Assembly: GCA_003599575.1 (NCBI GenBank) | Contig: QZKV01000131.1 | Span: forward strand, 1 to 47,689 | DNA length: 47,689 nt | Reading direction: 5' to 3' | DNA from: Desulfobacteraceae bacterium | Lineage (GTDB): Bacteria; Desulfobacterota; Desulfobacteria; Desulfobacterales; Desulfosarcinaceae | Part shown: positions 20,225-30,300 of the stretch, piece by piece | Position numbering within the stretch: the stretch's first letter is position 1 | Layout of the letters: each line of letters opens with the position of its first letter | Program-made: the position numbers and the translations under genes | The notes under the pieces: generated by a model | The model's database searches: none | Seen by the model: only the letters and a program-made list of their open reading frames with translations | What the model was told of the DNA's origin: nothing

Positions 20225-21982
20225 TCATGAGTTTGCTGATAAAGCGGTAGAAATGTCGGATGCTTGACTGTTATTCGGTACCGTCAATGTGAAAATACCG
20301 CCCTTTCCAGGAGTGCTGTCGATTTTAAAACTGCCTCCGATCAGACTGATCCGCTCACGGATGCTGAACAGGCCGAATCCATAACCATTTTCTCCGACGT
20401 GTTCCAGTTGGCAGGTATCAAACCCAGTCCCTTCATCGCTGACAACGATCTTCAGGATTCCGTTCAGCTCCCGCAGGCTTACTTTGGCACAGGAGACTTT
20501 GGCATGCTTGAGGACATTAAACAGCAACTCGCGTACCGCTTGGAAGACAAGCGTTTTCATATCCTCCGGCGGCTCGGAAAATTTTTCAATAGAGAGCTCC
20601 ACCTGGAGGCCGTGCTTGTCGCGCATCCAGCGGGTCAGCCACGCCAGACCTGCGGCTAAGCCGCCCTCGTGAAGGAGCGGCGGGCTCAGCTCGACAGTCA
20701 ATGAACGGGATATCTGAATGGATTCGGCGAGCAATTTTTCGATCTCTTCCAGCGTATTTCTGAGTACTTTACTGCACAATTGGGCGGCGACGCCTCCCAG
20801 TTGCAACTTGGCGATGGCCAGATGTTGCTGGAGGCCGTCGTGCAGGATCATTGAGACCCGTTTGCGTTCGCGCTGCTCGGCCATGGTCAGCTCGCCGGTC
20901 AGCGAGCGCAGCTGGTCGGCCCGCGTGGCCAGCTGAGCGTTGGCCGCTCTGAGCTCGGCCTCCGCCTTCAGGCGCAGTTTGATTTCCGCCTGCAGGACAT
21001 CTACGGTTTGGTTCAGTTCATTGGTTCTCTCCTTGACCCTCTCTTCCAGTTTCTGCTTACCTTCGCGCAGTTCTTCAATCAGAATGATATTTCCATAGGC
21101 CAGGGCTCCCTGTGTGCTCAAAGCCAGGGATAGCTGCTCGTCCGATTCGCTGAATGGTCTGCCCTCGAGCTTTTCACAGAGGCACAGCCAGCCAAAAGTG
21201 CGGCTCGGCGTTGCGAAGGGCGCCACCAGAAGGGTCGGCAGACCTTCGGGCGCAGCGCCGTGTTCGGGGTTTTCTGCGCGGTTGATGCGAAACGTTCGTC
21301 CCTGCGCAGCCGCCCGCTCGCCAATGGCGGTTATTGCCTGCAACTCGGCCTGGGAAAGGCCGGTTTGATCGTCCGAGCAATAGGTTTTCTGCCCGCCGGC
21401 CGTATGTATCGTCACCAGGGTACGCCGGCAATTGAGGATGTTGTCGGCCGCCCGGCAAAAGGTTTTTAAAAGCCGTGCGGAATCGCTCTGGGCGGCCACA
21501 TGTACTCCGAGATCCACAAAGGTCGCGAGCTGCAGTGCGGCGGATTGTAAGGGGTCGGCCTCTTTAGACCCTGCAGGGGCCGGCCTGTCGCGGCGTGCAG
21601 CCGGCAATGCAGCCGTTACACCCAGGGCTTGATTGACGGTTTGCAGAATCAAGGCAGGATCCGAGGGCTTGGGGATGACGTAGCGCACACCGCACAATTT
21701 TCCCAGGCGCTGGGCCTCGGGTACCCGGTAGGTGGCGCTGTAGAAGATGACCGGGATCTGGTCCAAGCCTGGTTCGGCCTGCAGGCGCTGGACGAATTCC
21801 ACACCGTCCATGGTAGGCATGAAGATGTCGGTGATCACCAGATCAGGGCGGCCGCTGCGGACTACCTGGAGGGCCTGGGCGCCGTCGCAGGCTTCCAGGA
21901 CGTGATGACCCAAATAGCCCAGCAGGGTCCTCATGACTTCCCGGCTCACAGCATGGTCGTCGACTACGAGAATGGTAAACAC
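20225..21982 (-). CDS. Receiver-GAF-histidine kinase (HisKA_3 type)
   Basis: 585 residues; GTG start at 21982 with GGAGG upstream, 2 bases after the preceding stop. Receiver domain at residues 3-120 (acidic VVDD, phospho-Asp52, Lys105 in PKP), a GAF-like domain at about 150-305, a coiled coil at about 305-370, then a HisKA_3 dimerisation region with His381 in MILHDGLQQHL and an HATPase at about 470-570 (ELLFNVLKHAK; GYGFGLFSIRER). The receiver at the N-terminus makes it a phosphorelay input module. HisKA_3 kinases normally pair with LuxR/NarL regulators, but none follows here. Confidence 0.9.
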   Translation of the reverse strand: MFTILVVDDHAVSREVMRTLLGYLGHHVLEACDGAQALQVVRSGRPDLVITDIFMPTMDGVEFVQRLQAEPGLDQIPVIFYSATYRVPEAQRLGKLCGVRYVIPKPSDPALILQTVNQALGVTAALPAARRDRPAPAGSKEADPLQSAALQLATFVDLGVHVAAQSDSARLLKTFCRAADNILNCRRTLVTIHTAGGQKTYCSDDQTGLSQAELQAITAIGERAAAQGRTFRINRAENPEHGAAPEGLPTLLVAPFATPSRTFGWLCLCEKLEGRPFSESDEQLSLALSTQGALAYGNIILIEELREGKQKLEERVKERTNELNQTVDVLQAEIKLRLKAEAELRAANAQLATRADQLRSLTGELTMAEQRERKRVSMILHDGLQQHLAIAKLQLGGVAAQLCSKVLRNTLEEIEKLLAESIQISRSLTVELSPPLLHEGGLAAGLAWLTRWMRDKHGLQVELSIEKFSEPPEDMKTLVFQAVRELLFNVLKHAKVSCAKVSLRELNGILKIVVSDEGTGFDTCQLEHVGENGYGFGLFSIRERISLIGGSFKIDSTPGKGGIFTLTVPNNSQASDISTALSANS

Positions 21983-21984
21983 GA

Positions 21985-22803
21985 TCAGCGATCCTCCTTG
22001 GCGGCAATGACGGAATCAATCTCTGCAATCAGCAGGAGCGGCTCGATGGGACGCGTAAGGAAACGGGTGGCACCGGCCGCCAGGGCCTCCACACGGTCGG
22101 CCGGCGCCAGCAGGCTGGACGCAATAAAGATAAAGGGAACGTACTTGAGCTCGGGTATTGTCCTGACCTTTCTCAGAAAATCGAGATCGAGCCCCTTGCC
22201 CAAATGAAGATCCGCGATGATGACGTCCGGCACCCGGCTGGAGGCGGCGGCCAGCGCCTGTTCAATGGTCTCTGCCATCCCGACATCGTAGCCGTAAGGC
22301 TCCAGCATGCGCCGCAGCAACTGGCCATGGTATGGTAAATCGTCCAGGGCCACGATCCGGATGGCGGCCGCAGGTCTCAGAGGGGCCGAAGACTTGACCG
22401 GCGCACGGTCGACGGTGCGGCGTTTTCCCACCAGAGACGGACGCAGAAAGCTTTCGATCTGGGTGACGAAGCTTTCGGGCATGATGGGCTTGGGGATGTA
22501 CCCATCGAAGCCTGCGGCCAGCACCTTGCTGCGGTCGCCGACCATGGCCAGGGCTGTCACGGCGATCAGCGGTATGTGGCACAAAGCGGGATGGGCCTTC
22601 AGGCGGCGCGCTACTTCATAGCCGTCCGCGCCGGGCAGGTGCACATCGCATATGATCAAATCGAGCAGATCCCGGCGGGCCAGCTCGATCCCCTCCTCGC
22701 CATCGTGAGCTGTCAGCACAATGTGGCTGAAGGCCTTCAGCAGATAGGTCATCAGCTCCAGGTTGGCGGGATTGTCTTCAATGATCAGAATATGGCCGGG
22801 CAT
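21985..22803 (-). CDS. Protein of two tandem receiver domains, no output domain
   Basis: 272 residues. REC1 (about 4-120) is complete: acidic IIED, phospho-Asp53, Thr83, Lys105 in PKP. REC2 (about 147-268) has acidic ALDD and Asp198 in IIADLH, but the conserved Lys is Arg (FLTRPIEP) and the switch position is Ser in IASSL. REC2 may therefore phosphorylate poorly or signal by binding. With no output domain, it most likely acts as a phosphate relay or sink among the kinases of this operon. AGGGGG lies upstream of ATG 22803. Confidence 0.9.
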   Translation of the reverse strand: MPGHILIIEDNPANLELMTYLLKAFSHIVLTAHDGEEGIELARRDLLDLIICDVHLPGADGYEVARRLKAHPALCHIPLIAVTALAMVGDRSKVLAAGFDGYIPKPIMPESFVTQIESFLRPSLVGKRRTVDRAPVKSSAPLRPAAAIRIVALDDLPYHGQLLRRMLEPYGYDVGMAETIEQALAAASSRVPDVIIADLHLGKGLDLDFLRKVRTIPELKYVPFIFIASSLLAPADRVEALAAGATRFLTRPIEPLLLIAEIDSVIAAKEDR

Positions 22804-22823
22804 GCAGTGCTAGCCCCCTATAT

Positions 22824-25800
22824 CTAGACTGATACAATTTCTTTATACCTGATCTTGAGCAGGTTCATTTCATCCGTGAGCCGTGCATTCTCAAGGGCCA
22901 CGGCCGCCCAGGAGGTCAGCAACTCGGTCATCTGTGTTTTTTCCAGGGTAAAGACTGCATCGGACAGCCGGTTTTCGAGGTACAATACCCCTATCAGCCG
23001 CGACTGTTTGATCACGGGCAGACAAAGCACCGACCGCAGCTGCATGTTTTGGACCTCGGGATTATCCTTAAAGGGGCCATCCTGGGCCGCGTTGTTCAGG
23101 ATCAGCCGCTCGCCGGTGCGGAACACGTAACGGACGATCGCCTTGCAAATGTCGCCGGCCTCTTCCAGGTTCCGGTTGGCCGTTTTGACCGCATCTTTGT
23201 CCACGGCATGGCTTTCCGCGCGAATGAAGAGATTGGCCGCTTCTTCCATCAACAAATAGCCGTGCTGGGCGCCCGAGCTCTCAATGACCACATTCATGAC
23301 CTTTTTCAGCAGCGCGTCGCGCTCCGCCTCGGCCGAAATGGCCAGGCACGACTTCATCAGGTATTCGATATCCAAATCGGGCAGGATGTGGGTGGGCGCC
23401 GCGGCGACTTCGAAGTGTTGGAAGGAGTGTTTTTCATCTTCGAAATACTCGGATAGCCTATCGACCAAGCTGGCCTCTTTGCGTTCCGCGCCGCATTTCC
23501 TGTAGAGGCGCGCGGCTTCGGCAAAAAAGACCCTTTCGGAAGCCTGGCCGGCCGTAAGAAAAAGCTCGCCGAGGCACTCGTTGAGGTGCCCCTCCAGGAG
23601 CGTATACTTCTGCTTGTTCGCCAGATTGATGGCGTCGAGATAAAGGCCCCTGGCATTCTTAAAATCGCCCGTGACCCTCGCAAGTTCGGCGTGCAGAAAG
23701 GCAAGATAGGGTTTGAGCAGGGGTCCCAGGGCGGCCCACTTCTCGATTTTGGCGATTATGGGCTTGATTTCGGCCATCAGCTCATGCTCGCTGTTGAATT
23801 GGGTGCCCCTTTCGTAAAGTTTGAGGGCGTTCAAAACCCGGAAGACGTGCCACTGCCGCTTAAGCACATTGTCGGTCAAGCCGGACATGTATTTTAAGAC
23901 CCCGACCAGGTAGCGCTCGGACGCTTCATGCTCGCCGAAGTAATAATGGGTCAGGGCCATGTGGACATAATAGCTGCCGGCGGAGGCGACGTGGTTGTCC
24001 TGTTCCCATTGCTTCAGCTTGGCTTCCATGGGCACCGGCACATAGCCCTTCTTCATGGGTTCGGTCCAGCCCGCCTGCATGGCCTCGGCCAGGCCTACCG
24101 AAAAGGAGAGGTGATAGCGGTTCGAGAACTGGAGACATTCGCGTGTGGCGTCCTCGATGACGGACAGGTCCGCACCCTGGACCTGCAGGTTCCACATCAG
24201 TGGGCCGTAGGAGAGCCCCGCATTGTACAGGTCGCCGCAGTTCTTGCCGCACTGGATGGCTTTTAAGCAGTAATCGACGATCTGACGGGGATGGTTTCGC
24301 GAGTGCATGTTGCACCACACGATCCCGTTCATCCCGCGCGTGGCGCCGAAGGTATTGGGGTATTTGGCCGATAGGTCGCGGGCCAGGTCTTCGTACTTGA
24401 ATGCTTCTTCGAACTCTTCCCGTTCTCCGAGCTGGAGCCCCATGATGCTGAAGGAATAGATGACCGACTCGTCCATGCCGCCCTCCAGGCAATGGCAGGT
24501 CGACTGCGCGGCCGAGAGATAGAGCTGAGGTACCAGGCCCGACATGTAGAGGTCGGGGATCAGTTCGCTGTAAAAGGCCAGCTCGACCTTGCTTTTGCGG
24601 TCGGTGGTAAAAGGCATGTGCAATATGGTCTGCCAAACATCGATGTTCTTTCCGGCGATTTCAGCCATGATCTCGGCCCTGCGCTTGTCCGCCTCCTTCG
24701 GGCTGGCCGGGATGGCCTTGCCGAAATAGGCCAGACCGCGGTTGGCCGTCTCGATGGCCTTGATGAAGTTGCCGATGGAGGACAGGGAGGTGGTCTGCTC
24801 CGCCAGGCATTCGGCCTTGTCCAGATCCGTATTGGCATGGTCCAGGAGTTGGGTGAGTAATCTTTCGGAGGTGTTGTAATGACCGCACATGAGCTCGGTC
24901 TTGGCCTCTTTCTGAAATATCCGAAAGGTGCGTTCGTAATGGCCGGCCTCCCAGCACTCGTCGGGCAAAAGCTCCCTGCTGATCCGGAAGTATTCGTTGG
25001 CCGCTTCCGTGGCCAGCGAGTTCAGGGCCTTGTTGCCGGCGTGGTAGTTCAGGCCCGACAAGGTATAGGCTGTTTCAGGATCGAGGTTTTCTTCCCTGCC
25101 CAGGTTGAGGTGGGAGACGATCGTGAAAAGGTTGTCGAGTTCTTCGATCTCGGCGCCGCCGGGGATGGCGGACAACAGATGGTTGCCGATCTGGCGGTGG
25201 ATTTCGCGGCGCCTGGCCCCCGGTATTTCGGACAGCACGGCTTCCTGGACCCGGTCATGGATGAACTGCAGCTGATTTCTGGTTTCCATCAGCAGTCCCT
25301 GGCCGAGGGCCGGCTTGAGCATCTCGTAGGTGTAGAACAAGGTTATTTCCCGGATAGAGGCAAGCTCGGTGGGAGAAAAGGTATTTCCCATGCAGGAGCA
25401 GTATTCGAGCAGGGTCACCGGGTCCGGCGGCAGCTTGCGGATCTTGGAGCTGAAAAGGGCGACTACCGTGGTGGGCATGCGGGACTGCCTGATCTTGTCC
25501 AGGTCCCAGCGCCATTGCCGGTCGCTGTCGGCATAGAGCAGGTTCTCTCCGTGCAGGTAGGATAGACTTTCGCTGACAAAAAGGGGATTTCCTTCGCTCA
25601 GCGTGCTGATGAAATCGGATAAGGCCCTGGTTTGGGTGCGGGGCGCATCGAGGATGTAGGAGACCATTTCATGACAATGCTGGGGCTTGATCGGCTCGAG
25701 GCGGATCTCCTTCAAAGGCTGGCCTCCCTCGGCGGCACTGCGGATGAGTTTGGACAGCGGGTGGCTGGGGTCCACCTCGTTATGACGATAAGCGCCCAGC

Positions 25801-27260
25801 AGGAAAAGGAAGGGGTGGTCCTTATAGTTGGCAAAGATGTTTCCCAGAAAGTCAAAGGAGGCCACATCGCACCATTGCAAATCGTCGATGAAAAGGGTCA
25901 GGGGGTTCTCCTCGCTGGCCAGGCAGGTCAAGAAACGGTCGAAGAGGTCATGGAAGCGGTTCAGCGATTCCACCGGCGGCAAGGGCTTGACGCCGGGTTG
26001 GGGTCCGATGAGGATTTCCAGTTCCGGGATCACGTCGGTCAGGACTTTGCCGTTTCTTCCGACGGCCTTGTGAATCCTGTTTTTCCATTGGGCCACCCTT
26101 TCGTCGCTCTCGGTCAAAAAGGTACGCGTCAGGTTCTTGAGAGCCTGGATTAGGGAGCTGTAAGGGATATTCTTCTGGTACACGTCGAATTTACCCGACG
26201 TGAAATAGCCTCTGTGTTCCACGATCGGTTTTTGCAGCTCCTGGATCAAACGGGTCTTGCCGATTCCGGACAGTCCTGAAATCAACAGCGAGCGGAAGGT
26301 CCCTTGGGCGGCCCTTTCGTATTCATCCAGGATGGCCGCGGCTTCCTGGTCGCGGCCGACCATTTTGGATATGAAAGTTACCCGTTGGGTCAGGTAACTG
26401 CTTTCCAGGGCAAATTCGCGGATGGTGCCGATGGCCGAAAATTCGTCCCGGCAGCGGACCAGGTCGGCGTAAAGGGCGCCGCTGCTCTGGTAACGCTTTT
26501 CGGACTGCTTGAGCATCAGCTTGGCCACCATTTTGCCCAGAACCGCCGGGATGTTGGGGTTTTGTTCATGCACCTTGGGCGCTTCCTGGGCCAGATGGCA
26601 ATGGATCAGTTCGAGGGGATCGTCGGAGTAAAAGGGCAGGCGTCCGGTCAGCATCTCGTAGAAAATGATGCCGAGGGAATACAGGTCCGAAGCAAAGACC
26701 ACGCGGTGGTTGATGCGTCCGGTCTGTTCCGGGGAGGTATAGGCCAGGGTGTGCCGGACAAAGGAATGGTCATAGATGAAATGGCTGACGTCGCGAACGT
26801 CGACGGCGCTGATGAAGTCGATCATGCGGATGTCGAAAGCGCCGGGGTCAACCAGGATGTTGTGCGGTTTGATGCCGCCATGGATAATGCCGGCTTCATG
26901 GACTTTTTCGAGGGCCCGGGCCAGCCGGCAGGCCACAGTGAAGAAATCGTTCAAGGAGATCCGCGGATGGCCCTCGGTCAGTTTGTCGAGGGTGATCCCC
27001 TCGAAATAGTCTTGGGCGATGAAACAGACATCATCCTTGAGGCCAAAGGAAAGGGGCGTAATGAGCAGGGGATCGTTCAAGACCTTGAGGTGCTCGATCT
27101 TCTGGCTGAATTGGGCCTTTTTGTAGTCGGAAAGCGTGCTGGCCTTGAGTATTTTGAGCACCAGGGGGCGGTCCGGGTTTTTCTTGTGATAGGCCTTATA
27201 AATAGCCGCCTGGGGTGCTTCCGCAATTTTTTCGGTGATTTCATAATTGGTGATGAGCAT
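22824..27260 (-). CDS. Very large Ser/Thr pseudokinase - AAA ATPase - helical repeat - GAF signalling protein
   Basis: 1478 residues from ATG 27260 (GAGGGG upstream). Order: eukaryotic-type kinase fold (about 5-270), linker, AAA/STAND-like ATPase (Walker A GLSGIGKT at 329-336; Walker B TLFIDDLQWCD near 455-465), a long alpha-helical TPR-like region (about 690-1290), and a C-terminal GAF domain (about 1315-1460). The ATP Lys36 and the Asp148 of DFG (here DFI) remain, but the catalytic HRD is HGG at 127-129 and the glycine loop is missing, so kinase activity is unlikely. Relatives of this multidomain type often end in a histidine kinase; this one stops after GAF. It may be a scaffold or ATP-driven sensor for the kinases in the same operon. 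Confidence 0.85.
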   Translation of the reverse strand: MLITNYEITEKIAEAPQAAIYKAYHKKNPDRPLVLKILKASTLSDYKKAQFSQKIEHLKVLNDPLLITPLSFGLKDDVCFIAQDYFEGITLDKLTEGHPRISLNDFFTVACRLARALEKVHEAGIIHGGIKPHNILVDPGAFDIRMIDFISAVDVRDVSHFIYDHSFVRHTLAYTSPEQTGRINHRVVFASDLYSLGIIFYEMLTGRLPFYSDDPLELIHCHLAQEAPKVHEQNPNIPAVLGKMVAKLMLKQSEKRYQSSGALYADLVRCRDEFSAIGTIREFALESSYLTQRVTFISKMVGRDQEAAAILDEYERAAQGTFRSLLISGLSGIGKTRLIQELQKPIVEHRGYFTSGKFDVYQKNIPYSSLIQALKNLTRTFLTESDERVAQWKNRIHKAVGRNGKVLTDVIPELEILIGPQPGVKPLPPVESLNRFHDLFDRFLTCLASEENPLTLFIDDLQWCDVASFDFLGNIFANYKDHPFLFLLGAYRHNEVDPSHPLSKLIRSAAEGGQPLKEIRLEPIKPQHCHEMVSYILDAPRTQTRALSDFISTLSEGNPLFVSESLSYLHGENLLYADSDRQWRWDLDKIRQSRMPTTVVALFSSKIRKLPPDPVTLLEYCSCMGNTFSPTELASIREITLFYTYEMLKPALGQGLLMETRNQLQFIHDRVQEAVLSEIPGARRREIHRQIGNHLLSAIPGGAEIEELDNLFTIVSHLNLGREENLDPETAYTLSGLNYHAGNKALNSLATEAANEYFRISRELLPDECWEAGHYERTFRIFQKEAKTELMCGHYNTSERLLTQLLDHANTDLDKAECLAEQTTSLSSIGNFIKAIETANRGLAYFGKAIPASPKEADKRRAEIMAEIAGKNIDVWQTILHMPFTTDRKSKVELAFYSELIPDLYMSGLVPQLYLSAAQSTCHCLEGGMDESVIYSFSIMGLQLGEREEFEEAFKYEDLARDLSAKYPNTFGATRGMNGIVWCNMHSRNHPRQIVDYCLKAIQCGKNCGDLYNAGLSYGPLMWNLQVQGADLSVIEDATRECLQFSNRYHLSFSVGLAEAMQAGWTEPMKKGYVPVPMEAKLKQWEQDNHVASAGSYYVHMALTHYYFGEHEASERYLVGVLKYMSGLTDNVLKRQWHVFRVLNALKLYERGTQFNSEHELMAEIKPIIAKIEKWAALGPLLKPYLAFLHAELARVTGDFKNARGLYLDAINLANKQKYTLLEGHLNECLGELFLTAGQASERVFFAEAARLYRKCGAERKEASLVDRLSEYFEDEKHSFQHFEVAAAPTHILPDLDIEYLMKSCLAISAEAERDALLKKVMNVVIESSGAQHGYLLMEEAANLFIRAESHAVDKDAVKTANRNLEEAGDICKAIVRYVFRTGERLILNNAAQDGPFKDNPEVQNMQLRSVLCLPVIKQSRLIGVLYLENRLSDAVFTLEKTQMTELLTSWAAVALENARLTDEMNLLKIRYKEIVSV

Positions 27261-27289
27261 TGTCACCCCTCTGAGCGCCAACAGAAAAA

Positions 27290-27376
27290 GAATATCGAAT
27301 AAAGATGAATGTCGTTGTCTCCTTCGGCAATAGGTCTTGCATTCGATGTTCGACGTTCATCTTTCCTTCGATGTTC
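27290..27376. repeat. TTCGATGTTCG-type inverted repeat running into the 3' end of the multi-PAS kinase gene
   Basis: Core arms AAAGATGAATGTCG (27301-27314) and CGACGTTCATCTTT (27351-27364) differ at one position. With small indels the stem extends to 27290 and 27376. The word TTCGATGTTCG occurs twice (27342-27352 and 27367-27377). The right arm covers the last codons and stop of the kinase gene. Confidence 0.75.
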
Positions 27377-30300
27377 GGTCCTTAAGCGACTCTGCGTTTT
27401 TCTCCTCAAACAACAACGTGAACTCACTGCCCTTGCCGTATTCGCTGCGGAGGTCGATGCGGCCGTCGAGCAGCTCGGCCAGCTTATTGCACAGGTAAAG
27501 ACCCAGGCCGGTCCCGTCATGACGCCGGGCGCTGGATGAATCCACCTGGGTGAAAGCCTGGAACAGACGGACTTGGTCGTCGGGTTTGATGCCGATACCG
27601 GTGTCGATAACTCTCAGCGCAGTGCTCATGGAGCCATTGTTGCTGTATTGGCACAGCTCGATGGTGATAGTGCCTTTGTCGGTGAACTTGATTGCGTTGT
27701 TGGCAAGGTTCAGCAAGATCTGGCTCAGGGCGCGACGGTCGGTACGCAGAATGAGCTCGCTGTCCGGCAGGGTGACGGTGATGGTCAAGCCCTTTTGTTC
27801 CGCCAGAGGCCGCAAGGTGGCGACCACTTCATCGATGATACCGTGGCAGGATACAGGCTCGCGCTTGATCTCGACCTTGCCCGACTCGATCTTGGCCAGA
27901 TCGAGCAGGTCGTTGATGAGCGAGAGCAGATGCTTGGCGCTGCCCTGGATCGTCCCGAGCTGGTGCTGCTGGTCGCCCGTCAGCGGTCCCGGCAGACCCA
28001 TGAGGAGCGTGCCGGTGAATCCGATGATGGCATTGAGCGGTGTACGCAGTTCGTGGCTCATGCTGGCCAGGAAGCGGTCCTTGGACTGGTTGGCGTTTTC
28101 CATCTCAATGTTCTTTTCCTGCAGTGTCTGCTCGAAGCGCCGGCGCTCGGTGATGTCGCGTGCCGCCGCGAACACGCCTTGCAGCTTTCCCTCGCGGTCG
28201 GCAAATGTGGTGGCATTGTAGGAAACGACCGTTTCCTTGCCGTTCTTGGCCCGGGCGGTCAGTTCGTAGTCGGTGACATTACCTTCGCTGAGCACCAGCT
28301 TGATGCCTCCTTCGGCGCGCGCGGGATCGGTGAAGTAGTTCTTGAAGGGCATGCCGATCAGCTCTTCACGAGTAAATCCGGTCAGGGATTCCATCTGTTG
28401 ATTCACGTCGCTGATGATCCCCAGCGGGTCGGTTGTCATCAGGGCGTCGATGTTGGATTCGATCAGCGAGCGGGTATAGAACTGCTGGTCGCGGAGCTGC
28501 TGCTCCAGCTTCTTCTGTTCGGTGATGTCACGGGCGCCGGCCAGGATGCCCAGCGGATTTCCGGAGGCATCGATAAACACGCCGGCGTTGAAGGAGACGG
28601 CGATGCGGCGGTTCTGACGGGTGATCAGCACCAGTTCATAGGCGAGCACGCGGCCCGCGGCCAAGGTTTGCTGCACGCCGGAGCGGGCACGTTCGGGCTC
28701 GGTGAAGTAGTCGGCGAAGCGTGAGTTGATGAGGTGTTTGCTGGGGTAGCCGGTCAAGCGCGTCGCCTCGGCGTTGACGTCGGTGATGGTTTCGTCCGGA
28801 GCGATGGCAAAAAGCGCGTCGGCGCTGGCTTCGATCAGGGAGCGGTTATAGGCCTGCTGATCGACAAGCTGAGTCTGCAGCCGGGCCTGCTCGCTGATGT
28901 CGCGGGCGCTGGCGAAGATGCCCTGCACCCGGCCGTCGCTGCCGCGGAAGACCGAGGCGTTAAAGGAGACGGTCGCCTTCCGGCCTGTTTTGGTTTTGAG
29001 AACCAGGGCGTAGTTGGTGACGACGCCTTCGGCAAATGTGCTCTTAACACCGAAATCAGCCTGCTGGGGCTCGGTGAAGTACCGATTGAAAGGCGATCCG
29101 ATCAGCGCGTCGCGGCTGTACCCGGTCATGCGGCACATCTGTTCGTTGACGTCCATGATGAAACCATCGGGGTCGACCATGATGAGACCGTCCACCGAGG
29201 ATTCGATCAGGCCGCGCAGGTAGGTCTGCTGCTCGCGGAGCTGCTCTTCAAGGCGCACCCGGTCGGTGATGTCGCGGGCGCTGGCGAAGATGCCCAGCAC
29301 CTTGCCTGAAGGCCCTTTGAACACGGAGGCGTTGAAGGAGACCCGCAGTTGCCGGCGCGTGCGGCTGATCAGTGTCAGGGCATATTCGGTCACCACGCCT
29401 TTTTCAAAGGTTTCCTTGATACCGGTGCGGGCCATGGCCGCATCGGTGAAGTAGTCGGTGAAGGGGGTGCCGATCAGCTCCGAGCGGGCATAGCCGCTCA
29501 TTTGGCACATGCGGTCGTTGACGTCGCTGATGATTCCTTCGGGATCTACCGTGATCAGGCCGTCCACCGATGCCTCGATCAGACCGCGGTTATATACATG
29601 GGACTCGCGCAGCTGCTGCTCCAGCTTTTTCTGCTCCGTGATGTCGCGCGCGGCAGCGAACACGCCTTGCAGCTTTCCATTGCGATCGGCAAAGGTCGCG
29701 GCATTATAAGAGACCACCGTTTCCCGGCCGCTCTTGGTCCGGGCGGTCAGCTCGTAGTTGGTCACCTTGCCTTCCTGGAGTACCTGCTTGATGCCTTGCT
29801 CGGCGCGCCGCGGATCGGTGAAGCAGGTCTTGAAGAGTGATCCGATCAGTTCCTCACGGGTCAGGCCGGTGAGCGACTCCATCTGCTGGTTGACGTCGGT
29901 GATGATGCCCAGCGGGTCGGTGGTCATCAGCGCGTCGATGTTCGACTCGATCAGCGATCGGGTGTAGAACTGAGAGGCCTGGATCTGCAATTCGAGCTGT
30001 TGCTGGGCGGTGATGTCGCGGGCCGCAGCAAATATGCCGCGCACTTTGCCGGCCGTGTCCTTGAACACGGCGGCGTTGAACGAGACCGGAAGAGGACGCC
30101 CCTCGGCCGACTGCAGGGTCAGAACGTAGTTGGTGACCGATCCCTCATTGAAGGTCAGCCGCACACCTTCGGCGGCCCGCTCGCGCTCGATGAAATACAG
30201 GGGGAAGGAAGAGCCGATGAGCTGGTTGCGCGAGCGTCCGGCCATAAGGCACATGGTATCGTTAACGTCGGTTATCTTCATGGACTCGTCCACCGTCACC

